Assembly (NCBI RefSeq): GCF_022539505.1
Contig: NC_061514.1
Location: forward strand, 40,412,869-40,476,868
DNA from: Lolium rigidum
Lineage: Eukaryota > Streptophyta > Magnoliopsida > Poales > Poaceae
Length of the DNA: 64,000 nucleotides
Direction: 5' to 3'
In this document: positions 20,849-33,314 of the stretch, in pieces
How the letters are laid out: every line of letters starts with the position of its first letter
Position numbering within the stretch: position 1 is the first letter of the stretch
Program-made: the position numbers and the translations under genes
The notes under the pieces: model-generated
Told to the model about the DNA's origin: nothing
Seen by the model: the letters and a program-made list of their open reading frames with translations, nothing else
Database searches by the model: none

Positions 20849-22678
20849 TGTTGGAGATATATCCAAGAGGCAATAATAAAGTAGTTATTATTATATCTTT
20901 GTGTTTCTGATAACAGTTTGTATTCCATGCTATAATTGTATTAACCGGAAACATTAATACATGTGTGTTATGTAAACATAAAAGAGTCCCTAGTAAGCCT
21001 CTTGTTAAACTAGCTTTTTGATTAATAGATGATCATAGTTTCATGATCATAAACATTGGATGTTATTAATAACAAGGTCATATCATTAGGTGAATGATGT
21101 GATGGACATACACCCATAGTAAGTGTAGCATATGATCAAGTCATTTAGTTCTTTATGCTTCAAGCTTTAATATGCATAGTAACTTAATCATTCGACCATG
21201 AGATCTTGTTAATCACCTACACCGGATGGATGCTTTGATGACACCAAACACTACTACGTAAATGGGTTGTTACAAAGGTGGCATTAAGTGTTCGGAAAGT
21301 ATAGGGTTGAGGCACTTGTATCAATAGTGGGATTTGTCCATCCTAATGACGGATAGATATAATCTGGGCCCTCTCGGTGGAATGATATCTGATTAGCTTG
21401 CAAGTATGTGACTGGTTCACAAGGGATATCATATCACGGTACGAGTAAAGATTACTTATTAGTAACGAGGTTGACATAGGTATGGAGATACCGACGATCA
21501 AACTTCGAATAAGTAAAATATCGCGAGACAAAGGAAATTGTTATTTTATGTGAATGGTTCTTTCGATCACGAAGTCATTGTTGAATATGTGGGAGCTATT
21601 ATGGATCTCCAGGTCCTGCTATTATTTATTGATCGGAGAGGGGTCTTGATCATATCCGCATAGTTCTCGAACCGTAGGGTGACACACTTAAGGTTTGATG
21701 TCGTTTTAAGTAGATATGGAATATGGAATGGAGTTCGAATGTTGTTCGGAGTATCGGATGGGATCCAGGACATCACGAGGAGCTCAGGAATGATCCCGAG
21801 AATAAGATTCATATATAGGAAGTCACTTTCCAAGTTTGGAAATGATCCGGTGCATTTATGGAAGGCGCTAGAATGTTCTAGAACCTTCCGGAAGAAATCA
21901 CCATGGAAGGTGGAGTCCTGGATGGACTCCACCAACCCTAGCCGGCCGACCAAAGGGGAAGGTGGAGTCCATGGTGGACTCCACCAACCCTAGCCGGCCG
22001 ACCAAAGGGGAAGGTGGAGTCCATGGTGGACTCCACCACCATGGCCGGCCATAGGGGAAGGAAAGGGAGGAGTCCCACTTCCCCTAGGTTTCACCCATAT
22101 GGTAAGTTTTGAGTTGGACTCTTATTCGAATCTTTGGGCAAACCGTAGAGGTTCCACCCATATAATGAGGGGGGAGGGAGGGGTCGGCCACCACTTGAGC
22201 CGCAGCACCACTTGAGCTGCACCACCCAAGGGCACCCAAGGCCGGCGCCCCAAGTGCCCCCTCTGCCCAAACCCTAGTCACTCCCCTCCTCCCGTTACTC
22301 CCGCGGTGCTTAGGCGAAGCCCTGCCGGAGATCTCCACCACCACCGCCACCACGCCGTCGTGCTGGCGGGATTCCGAGGAGGATCTACTACATCCGCTGC
22401 CCGCTGGAACAGGGAGAAGGACGTCATCATCAACACCGAACGTGTGACCGAGTGCGGAGGTGCTGCCCGACTGTGGCACCATCAAGATCTTCAACACGCT
22501 TTTGCAAGCGGCAAGTGATCGACCACATCAACCACGAGATATAATCTCGTTAACGCTTAGCGATCTTCTAGGGTATGATGATCTTCACCTCGTTGCTACC
22601 ATCTACTAGATTAGATCTTGGCTTGTTATTCGTTCTTACGGTAGGAATTTTTTTGTTTCTATGCTACGAATCCCTACA
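20849..22678 (+). repeat. 3' LTR of the Angela-like Copia element
   Basis: An 1830-bp LTR, TGTTGGAGATATATCC ... CGAATCCCTACA, preceded by the polypurine tract AAAGTGGGAGAC. Start, end and length match the Angela/WIS/BARE1 group. It includes a candidate TATA (CATATATAGG near 21808-21817) and a 52-bp tandem repeat. Confidence 0.85.
21907..22062. repeat. 52-bp tandem repeat with palindromic core in the Copia LTR
   Basis: Units start at 21907, 21959 and 22011 (AAGGTGGAGTCC). The second and third units contain the perfect palindrome GGTGGAGTCC-ATGGT-GGACTCCACC-type core. It lies downstream of the presumed TATA, so in the transcribed R/U5 part. Confidence 0.8.
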
Positions 22679-22683
22679 GCGCA

Positions 22684-23160
22684 TCCCCTGAACATGCATG
22701 TACAGTTGACCATGTCGTTGTTGTTGTTGTTGTATTGTTACAGCTATTCGGATCCTCCGATTCAGTTGTGGATGTGTGCCCCAAGAACCTTGTAAAGGCC
22801 CGGTTTCCGCCTTGAGAAAATCCCTTAGTGGAAGTGGGCTAGGCCTTTGTGGCGTTGCTCACAGGAGACCTGGGTGAGTCCTTCGTGGCGTTGGTTAGAC
22901 CTTTGTGGCGACCACACCCCTCCAAACGTAGACGTACTTCCCCTCAAAAGGAAGAAACTATGGCAATCATCTCTGTGTCTCCGCCTGCTCCACTCTTGGT
23001 TACCTCTATCCTTGATTGCACTATTATATCTTGTATCTTACTTAGTTGTATACCTTGTCATCTAGGTAAATTCACATAGTTGCATATCCAGAGAATTTAC
23101 CTTTGTGTCAAGCCTAAATTGAAAAGGAACTAAAAAGTGGATAGCACCTAATCACCCCCA
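22684..23160. repeat. Probable LTR-end fragment, unclassified
   Basis: No coding potential. The end ('gaaaaggaactaaaaagtggatagcacctaatcac' region up to 'acgatcctttcag') resembles the 3' terminus of grass Copia LTRs just before a primer site (recalled pattern). It contains a GTT microsatellite near 22713-22733. Confidence 0.35.
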
Positions 23161-24180
23161 CCCTCTAGGTGCGGCATACGATCCTTTCAGCTGCCACACC
23201 TTCTCCTTGAGATACTCGAACTCCTTTCTCTTTGATGGTCCCAAATATACATGTAGCCCAAGATATCTCTTGTTTTGCCATTCTTTCGGGATACCCAACA
23301 CATTCAGCACTGCAGATTTTGTTCGTGCTCTAGTCTCGTTACTCAAGAAGGCTGATGACTTATCTTTATTGATCATTTGGCTAGAGTGAGCCTCATAGAG
23401 CGCCAACACCTCGTGAAACTTCCATGCACTCTGAGTTGTTGCTTTCATCACAATTAGGTAGTCGTCAGCGAAAAACAAGTGATTGATCTTGGGGGCTTCT
23501 GCACAAATTTTTACTCCGTCTTCTGCAGCGAAAAACTATCCACTCTGCCACAAAACCCATTCTCACCATCATTTTCTCGAGGAAGTCCCATTCGACCCGA
23601 TCATAGGCTTTCCTCATATAGAGCTTTACTGCCACCAACCATCGTGTCCCCCCTTTTTTGAGTGCATCAAGTGGGTAATCTCATAGGCCAAAATGACATT
23701 GTCCGTAATCATTCGGCCAGGAACAAACGCAGACTGTGTTGGTGAGGTAATATCGGGTAAGATAGCCTTCAACCGGTTAGCAAGGACCTTTGAGAGGAGC
23801 ATGTACAAAACATTACGGAGGCTGACCGGTATGTACTCCATGGTCCTCTCCGGGTTTTTTTACTTTTGGTATCAACACGATAGTTGTTTCATTCCACCCC
23901 ATTGGCATAGCTCTTCCATTCAGTACAACAACTAGCTCCTCTTCTATTTTGGCTCCCACTGATTGCCAAAACTTGTGTGTGTGAGTGGGGGGGGGGGGGC
24001 TGCCCCCCCTTGCCAATGCACTGGATCCGCCCACCCAACCAAACAGTGTGAGAACACTGGCCGCCTTGTACCATCCACATGTACGTGGAGGTAGGCGGTC
24101 ACACTTTGCTACTCCGTGCTCCAAGACATCCTCGACTATCAAGGAGGACAACGCTGCATCAAAGAGAAGGAGAAGCATCG
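23160..24180 (-). pseudogene. LINE reverse transcriptase fragment, minus strand
   Basis: Read from 24180 downward: FWQSVGAKIEEEL...GWNETTIVLIPKV (RT start), [31 protein letters not shown] and [10 protein letters not shown], then, after a frameshift near 23640, motif A as KLYMRKAYDRVEW, then FFADDYLIVM (motif C). The first Asp of motif A is replaced by Tyr, and the GLRQGDPLSP block (motif B) is deleted between about 23520 and 23550. The end near 23160 lacks a poly-A tail. The part at 23985-24060 carries a 13-G run and unrelated proline-rich filler. A dead non-LTR element. Confidence 0.75.
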
Positions 24181-24540
24181 CCTACAACATATATTTTCTG
24201 TTATTTTTCTTGATCAATATAATGACAATGTGTTGAATAGTTTCGAAACGAACCTAGTCCACCATGTTGAGGGTGCCAACCACTCGGTGAGAGGGTGTGG
24301 AGGCACATCCTGGAAGATGAGCACGCAATCGTAGACTAGACGGGCGGTGCTCACCACGAGCTGTAGACGCAAGACCAGGCGCAAGAAACTGCAAAAGGTG
24401 CAATATTTGGGTTCATATTAAAATTTTGTGCCCGAAAGTGTTAAGTTGTGTTTAAACTGTCGTTATGCACAACACAGACGGTAACACAGTAATATTCGGT
24501 AGTTTACCAGCTTCTACCTTCTCCAATTCCATGTACGGAG
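24181..24540. other. Spacer between the two LINEs
   Basis: 360 bp with no recognisable gene, terminal repeat or RNA. It may be leftover 5' LINE sequence. Confidence 0.4.
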
Positions 24541-27053
24541 CTAGGCCAAAAAGCGTGGTATATAAGGTTATATCCAAGATGTATGCAGCCAGATTAAAAG
24601 GCCTTTTGCCTAAGATTATCAGCCCAACTCAAAGTGCATTTGTGCCGGGACGACTGATCACAGATAATATCCTAGTGGCTTATGAATGCTTCCATGCAAT
24701 AAAGAAGAGGAGACAGGGTAAGAAAGGTTTCCTCGAGAAAATTATGCTGAAATTGGGTTTTAACCATCGATGGGTCAAGATGATCATGACGTGTGTCAAC
24801 ACTGTCCGATACATGGTAAGGGTGAACTCAGACGAGAGTGATATGTTCACTCCTACTCGTGGCTTGCGCCAGGGTGATCCCTTATCACCCTATCTTTTCC
24901 TGCTTTGCTCGGAAGGGCTGACTAGCATGTTGGCGAGAGCGGAAGAAGAGGAGGAGCTAATCGGAGTCAAGGTTTGCCGGGATGCGCCGGCAATATCGAA
25001 CCTTCTATTTGCTGATGATTCACTTATCTTGATGCAAGCGGACGAAGGCAATGCAGAATGCTTGAAGAGGATCCTAGATACCTACTACCGGGCCTCAGGA
25101 CAATTGGTTAGTACTGCAAAGTCTACAATTTTTTTCAGTCCGAATACGGAGGTGGCTGAGAGGGAATCTATATGTGTGAAATTGGACATTATGACTGAAG
25201 CCTTAACTGATAAATACCTCGGTCTACCGGCGATGGTTGAAGCGGATCGCACAGATTCATTTCAATTCTTGGTAGACCGTGTGTGCAAGAGAATCAATGG
25301 GTGGAAGGAGAAGATTTTATCTTCAAGAGGAAAGGAGGTGCTTCTCAAAGCAATTGCCCAAGCTATACCATCATATGCGATGTCGGTATTCAAGATTCCA
25401 AAACAAATCTGTAAAGGAATCACTACGGCGATATCAAATTTCTGGTGGGGAGACGGGGCAGACCGCACGAGGATGCACTGGTTAGCATGGTGAAAATTGT
25501 GTGTTCCAAAGTCAAAAGGAGGCATGGGATTCCGTGATATCCAATGTTTCAATATGGCTCTGTTGGCAAAGCAAGTATGGAGGATGTTAGAAGAACCAGA
25601 ATATCTGTGTGCCAGGGTATTACGGGCCAAATGTTTTCCATCTGGGGATCTACTCAATGCAACGCTGAAGAAAGGGAGCTCCTTCACCTGGCAAAGCATA
25701 TGGGCGGGACTCCAAACTTTCAAAAAAGGGCACATCTAGGAGAGTAGGAAAGGGAGACCAGGTCAATATCTGGGAAGATGAATGGATCCCGGGTAATTAT
25801 CGGAGGATTTTTACAAGAAGGGGACACAATATTCTCACAAAGGTACAAGACCTCATTGATCCAATTACTAATCATTGGGACGAGGACATTATCAGGCAGA
25901 GCTTCCTGGACATTGACATCCAGAGAATTCTTGTTATTCCATTGCCAACGCATGAGATGGATGATTCCGTCGGCTGGAGCCTGACCAAGACAGGATCTTT
26001 CTCTGTCAAATCGGCATACATTGCTGAATGGGAAAGTCATCATCGATCTAGAGTACAAGATGGAGAAAGGAGTGGAAGCATAAAATCACACCCCATGTGG
26101 GAGAAAATATGGGGTTTAAGGGCACCGTCAAAAGTAAAGATTTATCTATGGCGAGTGATGCAAGAATCCATCCCTTGTAGATACGTCAAAGTTAGTGCCC
26201 AATGCCCTCTCTGTGAGATCGGAGTGGAGGATGTGAAACACATGCTATTCCAATGCGATCGAGCGAGCCAGGTTTGGGAAAAACTTGGGTTGGAGGAGTT
26301 GATCACTGAAGCATCAGCAGTCGACCGATCGGGCCAAGCTGTCCTGGAATATCTGCTCTTTCATCGGAGTTCGACGCAGACAACCTTGGGCCGGCCATTG
26401 ATACCTGAACTTGTGGCGATCACGTGTTGGTACTTATGGTGGGAACGGCGGCAGATTACACATGGAGAGCAAGTAAAGAGGCCAGCAGATACGGCACTAG
26501 CCATCGGAGCCCTATATTCAAACTTCATAGCGGCGCACTCACCAAGACCTAAGCGGGTGATCAGGGGCTGGGCAAAACCAACTACAGGTTTTGTCAAACT
26601 AAATGTCGATGCCTCCTTTGATGCAGATGGCCTAAGGGGCACGACGGGAGCTATTATTCGGGACTGTAAAGGGAACTTTGTCGCCGCTAGTAACAGCAGA
26701 TTAGACTTTGTCTATGATGTGATGTTCGTGCATTGAAGAAAGGTTTGATCCTTGCCCAAACAATGGGGTGCAACAGAATTATTTGCTATTCCGATAACAT
26801 GGACGTGGTCAAAGCAATGACAGATGGAGGTTTCCCAAACGGAGCTGCTGCGGCTATTCTAGATGATTGCTACCATATGGCAACAGAGTTTGTGAAGATC
26901 CGTTTTGAACATACTCTCCGTGAATCAAATACAGTAGCACATGAACTAGCTAGACTTGCTAGAGGACACGAGCAGAATGTTTGGCTCGATGATCCCCCTA
27001 CATCTATCATTCCTATGCTTATCAGAGATGTAACTCTTGTGATCAATGAATAG
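24541..27053 (+). pseudogene. LINE with RT, zf-RVT and RNase H domains
   Basis: Plant L1-type ORF2, 5' truncated. RT 24547-25493 shows [24 protein letters not shown] (motif B) and LLFADDSLIL (motif C), but the block with motif A between GKKG and FLEKIM is deleted. TGA at 25491-25493 replaces an expected tryptophan. The frame continues at 25497-25739, shifts near 25740, then gives the zf-RVT domain (about 26090-26290; CPLCEIGVEDVKHMLFQC) and an RNase H domain (KLNVDASFDADG; ICYSDN; HELARLARG). A frameshift at about 26730 removes the RNase H catalytic Glu region. It ends at a TAG at 27051 followed by no clear poly-A tail. Plant LINEs with a C-terminal RNase H are established; this copy is inactive. 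Confidence 0.85.
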
Positions 27054-27591
27054 AAAGTATGGTTGTGTCAACAAAAACAGAGCTTAGGCTGTGTTTAGTT
27101 GGGCTTTTGCAGTGATTTTTTCTCTACTTATAAGGCGTAAGCCCAATCAAATAAAACATTAAAACATGCTTATGCCTAAAGCTATGAGATACGAAGGAAA
27201 TCATGTGCGGAGGTGCTTCTCGGCTTTCGCCCCTCGCCCTACCCGGTTTAACCATGTAGTTGGGACTCGTTTGGATTCTAAGCAAAGTTAGTTATAGCCT
27301 AGCCAAGCAAGGATATGTGCTTCGTACGAGATAAAATACTACCCTGTCCATGAAATGAAGCTGCAAATTTGTCTAAATTTATAGAAGTACCTATACACTA
27401 AATATTGCATTGATACATTCGAACATAGATAAATCTTCAACATCCTTTTAAGGATGGAGAGAGTACTAGTTCTGCCGAGCAAACCAGCCTCATTGAGGGA
27501 GGAAAACTTTGCTCAGTTGGGCGAGCCGATTTGGCTCATTTCCATAGGCAAGGAGCTGAAAAAATGCAAGTAACTACTTTTGTGATGATAA
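27054..27591. other. Intergenic stretch with MITE remnants
   Basis: No gene. 27337-27465 has weak Stowaway-like ends (ACTACCCTGTCC ... GGATGGAGAGAGTA), suggesting a decayed Tc1/mariner MITE. The rest is unassigned. Confidence 0.45.
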
Positions 27592-28870
27592 GGACATCTC
27601 CAGCAGCCTGATATAAACGGATTAAAGTGACCGTTTCCCATTGCGGACAAAAAATAGATCTGGCCCTAGGCCAGCGGCCTGACGCAAAGTAACCAACTCA
27701 TCCGTGGTAATTTGGGTCGTAATTTGGGTCCCAATTGCGTCGTCGTGTATGCTCCATGGACGCTTCGTCTGTCCACTCCCTATCAACCCCGGCCCACCTG
27801 GCAGTAGAACATGGACTGAACCGTTTTCTCTTCTACACTCGATGGCCAACCGGAGCGCGCTTCAAGTTCACTACCGGTTGGCTTCAACGCCGCCATTAAG
27901 GGCGCACCATTAATTGCCGGCGAATGGAGACGGGCATCGAAAACTAGACAGCCACCCCTCGGCCTTCCTTTTTAAACATGGATCATCGGCAACGCCTCAT
28001 TGCCACATTCAACCAAGCCCTCCTAGTCCACCGGCAACTTCCACAAGGCACCATGGGAAAAGGGGATTTCCATGGATGAAGCCGAAGAACGAAGACAAGG
28101 CCGGGGCTCCCTCGTCGAAGTCGAAGAAGCCACACAACCATGTGTCGAGCCGCACTCCTGTAGCCACGGAGGAGCAGCCAAAGCCCGAGAAGGAGTTCTT
28201 CTCTGGCAAGGAAATCCTGGGGGAGGAAACCCAGGATGACACAGACGACTACCTGGGCTACATGGCCGAGGTGGCCAAGGAGGAGAGATATGTGGACCAA
28301 CTCCCAGTCTAGCCGGAAGACATCAACGATGAGGAGGCGACGAGTCTCGCGATCCAGTGTCACAACAAACGGAGCCGCCACGGCCACATTCCAGCTATGC
28401 TAGTGCGGTCATGCCGGCAAACGTCTATGAGGACGAGACAACCATGATGGCCATTGAGGGGTCAACCCCACCACCCACGCCCACACTATTCGTAGACGCT
28501 CCTCCCGCGACGGTGATCACCATGGACGTGCCGGCGCCCAACTAGCCATTGGAGATGTCGATGCATGTCGATCTATCCCAGCCTCCTTACGACGAAGAGT
28601 AGTGGGCTTGGGTTTTAAGTAATCGAGTATCGTGTGTTTTCATTTTCATTTTTATATCTATGTAAATTATGTTGTCTTCTCAATATATTGGCCTACTTGC
28701 CTCAATTTGAAATATATGGAAAACCACAACATTCGTGCCCGCTGGGGCAATCCCAGACCCAAACGGACATTGCAGGTAACGAGGCCAATTTGCTATCCAC
28801 GGTTCGATCCAAACAGAACAAAACGGGAGACTCTTCATGTTTATAATGCGTGAGATTGCTGGAGATGCCC
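27592..28870. mobile_element. PIF/Harbinger-like non-autonomous element
   Basis: Terminal inverted repeats GGACATCTCCAGCAGCC (27592) and, inverted, GGGCATCTCCAGCAATC (ending 28870), flanked by TAA and TAC, a near-match to the 3-bp TWA duplication of this superfamily. 1279 bp. It contains a Lys/Glu-rich ORF (about 28076-28312, +) without a recognised domain and no DDE transposase. Confidence 0.65.
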
Positions 28871-29065
28871 TACCTCACATTCCTATACGGGTACCAAGGT
28901 GAAGGAACCAAACGAATAGCCTTGCTTTTCCAGGTTATAGCTACTGCTAGCTAGAAGTTCTTGCCCGCCTAGGCATGGTTGGGTGAAGATCCAAATCGTG
29001 TGCGAGTAGTGGACACCTTTCAGGTTCGATTTGGTCCGTTTGGGTGGCCGCTGGAAGGCCGTGGA
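28871..29065. other. Short intergenic stretch
   Basis: Nothing recognisable; it is the insertion site flank of the LARD-like element. Confidence 0.5.
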
Positions 29066-29070
29066 CAGTC
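29066..29070. repeat. Target site duplication, left (CAGTC)
   Basis: CAGTC immediately before the LTR; identical to 39841-39845. Confidence 0.9.
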
Positions 29071-32000
29071 TGAAGCGACCCGACATATTACAAGATAGTA
29101 ACATGCAAGTCTTCGACATATTGGAAGGGAAGTGAAGTATCTCGAACAATATGCCGATCAGAGTAGCACAACATAAGCATTGGAGCGGTCCAAAGTACGA
29201 AATTATATTACAAGATTCGAAGAAGCTTCAAACTGAAACATATTACAAGGTTCTACCAGATACAAAAAGAGCTCCGTAAGAACAAGGAAAATTTCAAACT
29301 AAGATTATACTATAGTAATAATAGACTCTCAAGCATTATCTTGCTGCAAACCACACTACTAACTCTACTGATCAGCACTAGGTTGCTCATTGAAGTCCAT
29401 GTAGTAGTTGACTCCTCCTTCGGCGGTTGCCTCCTCCTCGAACTCCTCCTCCTGGAGGTCTGGATATTCTACTCCCGCATCCACCAGCTCACAATCTAAG
29501 AAGGGGGATTTTGTAGAAGGGGATGAGTACACGAAGTACTCAACAAGTCCAGGATATATAACAAAACAATTTTCATGCACTATTAACTACTAAGACCAGT
29601 GGTCCGGAAGCCTAATGATTTTTGAAATCATTTCTGAGGAAAGAGTTCAAGTTTTATTTATGAAATCTATGATCTTCTTGCCTCACGAGCTGTTAGAATC
29701 CCCTGTGGATTCCTTTCTCGCCACGTTCGCAGCTCCTTCCCGGAACAGGGAGTGACAATGCCACAATTTAATACACTCTGCAGAGGTGCGTTACTTTACC
29801 CACAGACTATCCGCAACCCGGTGATCATGCCGTCGCACTCACAACCAGGTTTTGGATCACGGAGCCTTTTCACCCATCTTCCTTGACATATCTCACATCG
29901 TAGCTGGCAAAACCAGCTACCCGCCCAATCAGTTTAACGCCTTCAGTAGAGGCCTTTAGTTTGTTTAGACAGTTGGTCGCCTACAGTAGAGGTCACACCC
30001 CAACTGCCATCCCTGGGAGATATGCCCTAAGATGGAATTACTTTAGCTCCGCCCTTCCCACTCAGGGTCATGTGGTCAACGCGGTCACTACGGCGCTTGA
30101 GCTCAAGAAGGCAATTGTTGATTAAAACCTAATGGTGATATCCCTTGTAGTCGAACCCGCCTTCCAATGGCTTGACAGCCTCCACACAGGGTTCGACTAC
30201 CAGCCATAATAGTTAACCGACTGCTCCATCAGTCGGTCAACCTAATCTATGTCATATTATTTGTAAGATAAATTTTTCCTTTGATGCAGGTGATATCACA
30301 TAGTAGATTGGCAAATACTTTGATAAAAATAATCAACCGATATGCAAGAATGGACTTGCCTGAGATACTCGGAGAGCAATCAAAATCATTGGAGGTCAAT
30401 GATGAAGATTCAATTCAGCCAAAAGAACTCCAGAGAAGATTCAAACTGGAAATGCAAATAAAGTCCAATCAAGACTAAAACCAAAGTACACAACATCACA
30501 GGGTATGTGGTACATGTATGTTACAACAACTACTGGAGTCTGTATGATGAACTCATATAAGCCTTGGTTGCTTATTTTATCACGCATAAGATGTTACATC
30601 AAACAAGAACAGTTCTTTCATGTAAACTCTCTAAGGAAATCTATTACACACAAGATTTGATTGATATATGATGTTTATGTTTCAGATTTATTAGTACAAA
30701 CAATGTCTAAGTTGTCAGCAAGTTATTTACTTGTTTAGAAGAATGATTCAGAAACACTGGACAAACCTGAAGGTAATCTCCGATGTTCCTTTAGTACTAC
30801 TTTACTCCAGGTTTACACGTGTTTCCGATTGGCCAAAAGTCTTGGAGTAAAACTAAATAATCATGTTTACCTTGGTTCTAAATGTGTTTAACTGAAGGTC
30901 CTTGACATCTATAGTTCTTTGATCATATATGATTATAAATCTGAACCAGCATAGTCAAGTCACTGAGTTGATTATTTTAACTGCATGAATGGTCTCATCC
31001 AAACTCTCACTGGTAAAATAATAGTTTAAGTCTTGAGGCAACACTACTAGTACATTATAACATGAATGTAATAACTAAATTTCAAACATCAGCCAAGCTA
31101 GCTTATCTCTCTTTGGTGTAACCTGATGGTTTACTGGGCTAGTTCATCTATTGGAACCTGAGGATATACTATTTATTTGATAATGGTCATGTGGAGTCCT
31201 AGTGTGAACATGAAAGAAAAAATATTCTCATTGGTTACAGCTAAATGCTACTGCAAGGAAGAGGAAATTAACATGCCAGTTAACTCTTGAGACTAAGTCA
31301 AACATATATGTATTACTGATCATGGTGAAGTATTAATTTGCTGTTCCAGAAGTATAGGTCACAGTAAAGTGGTGCTAGGTTATGAACCTGAAGCTAAAAG
31401 TGCAAATGTAAAAGACATGACTAGCATAGTTTTGATGCCACACTGTAGTTTCTAAGTTCAGGGAAGTGTGATGTAATAAGCTACTACCAAACCTACACCT
31501 TTAGGTTAAACAAGCCAACAAGCAAGCATGAATTTACTAGATAGTAGCCTACAGTTCGGACATTCAGGGATATGGTTTCATGTATTTTCAGAGATGAACA
31601 TTAGTAATTTCGTTTAGTTTCAGAACATGCCACTGTATACGTATTTTCAGATATCAACATGCAGATCTAGCTTAGTTATCTCCTCACCCAAGTGCATCTG
31701 TCCTAGATGACATGAGCAAGGTGCTGAACCTATTTCCATTGGCATAACAAGCTGGTGCATACGTATTTACCACTATTGGCCATAACTAGAACAGAAAATA
31801 GAAGTGTTTCATGAATACCAAACGAAAATAGAAGTTGGACAATTCCTTGTTCCAATCAAAATATTCTCCAACTCACATGGCTAGGCATTCATTTATGTAT
31901 TACCTTTTCACCTCTAATAGCAATCTTCTTATCAGCTTCTAGTTCTTTTCTTCTTACTATAGAAATGATGGATCTTATCTAAGGTTTCATCCTAAGCATA

Positions 32001-33277
32001 TATTTGACATAAAGATATACATAACCCCTGTTTATGGTCATATTAAAATTCTGAAGTGTGTTTGCCTATACATGTATGTTTATTACAGGATTTCAGGCTT
32101 TAAGTATGAAAGAATTCATACAAAATGGTGTCCTGTACCACGATGATTAGTCCTGACTGAAGATCCCCTTTTCTACCTTATCCATATTTTATACTCTCAC
32201 GACCATGAGTCAGATCAACACACAAGTAAACCGGAAATCAATTTTATTTAGATTCTTGGTGCCCTAGAGTGTAAAGTATTACCTGATTGATTGGGGATTT
32301 GGAACAACTCGAATTAGTTGGGGATGGACTTTGTCTCCTACGAAATTTCTCATCGCCATCGTTGGTATGGACAGCAGGTGCTGACAGGCTCGGCAAGGCG
32401 ATGACGAGGATATATGCAGCGCCAGGGATTCGTTTCTTGGTACTCAGGTTGTCCACCATGGTGTTTTCCGCTTGCCGCCATTGACGGATATCCACAGAAT
32501 CGGCCACCAACGAACCCAAGAGCAGTGGTTCTTCCACAGGCAGTCGCTCCCCTTATCCTCCTTGTGATCTGGTCCTAGGTCTTCTAGGTTGGAGCTGTGG
32601 TGCACGATTTCTGGTTCCTGTGGAGAGATAATACAGAGATGAGGGGAAGAAGAGGTGTCCTGGTCCTGCAGCCATGTACAGGAAAGCATTGGTTCTGTCG
32701 ATCCCCTCACCAGTGAGCTTCTACAGAGAAAGTGAGGTGTCCTAGGTGCAACGGTGGCTACTCCCTGCCTGACATCTGCTATGGTAACTTCCTGGAGCGG
32801 TGGGGTTGAGTTTTGTTGAAAGGTAAAGAGCTAGCAGTTTAGACTGCTCTAGTGTAGGGTAAATAGGACACGGTGTTTCTATGCATTGAGTAATTGATGT
32901 GTGGATCCAAATAATCAAATTCCTAGCTCCACCAAACGATGGTATAAATATTGATCTCACTATCAAAATGTGTATTGGTAACACAATTATTTTTACTAGA
33001 GAGTTTCAGAAATTTGTTGTAAGATAAATAATTTACATAAATTCCTCAAAATTAATTTATTCCGGTTCTGCATTTGGTGCCTATTTTCCCTCGGCTTTAC
33101 TTTGCGGGTTAGGCAGAACTTACCTACGGAATCACTTACACCTGAAAATAAATTTTCACATATATGGTTATCACGAAATATGTGATTGGATCTATACTGC
33201 TCCAGAGTCATCGTGATCTCACCAGTAGTATGTTTAAACCTCAAGTATTTAGCTTAGTAAATATCTGGGATTTTACA
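29071..33277 (-). repeat. 3' LTR of the LARD-like element
   Basis: 4207 bp, minus-strand TGTAAAATCCCAG ... GTCGCTTCA. It differs from the 5' LTR near 29075, 29334, 29426 (1-bp indel), 29813, 30461, 31407 and 32766 (1-bp indel). It holds small minus-strand ORFs (29365-29580, 71 codons, acidic; 32244-32537, 97 codons). None has a recognised domain. Confidence 0.9.
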
Positions 33278-33314
33278 TCCTACCACCCTTAAGAAAAATT
33301 TCGTCCTCGAAATT
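33273..33314 (-). pseudogene. Residual pol C-terminus in the LARD-like element
   Basis: Fourteen codons including the stop, reading N-F-E-D-E-I-F-L-K-G-G-R-M-stop, with the stop overlapping the first bases of the 3' LTR. This is the usual last segment of plant chromovirus (Tekay/Del-type) pol next to the polypurine tract (recalled). No other pol sequence remains, so the segment probably persists because it overlaps the polypurine tract needed for plus-strand priming. Confidence 0.6.

Larger units (their letters stand above)
18514..22678 (+). mobile_element. Angela/BARE1-like Ty1/copia retrotransposon, 3' half
   Basis: C-terminal half of integrase, RT, RNase H, polypurine tract and a full 3' LTR. 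The 5' LTR, gag, protease and integrase core are missing. The left edge is a chimeric junction with the LTR of copy C around 18505-18530. The five bases after the LTR (GCGCA, 22679-22683) would be the target duplication but cannot be paired. Confidence 0.85.

Noticed and set aside
23987..23999. 13-G run as a possible quadruplex or regulatory site
   Set aside because: A homopolymer in LINE debris; length is also prone to sequencing error.
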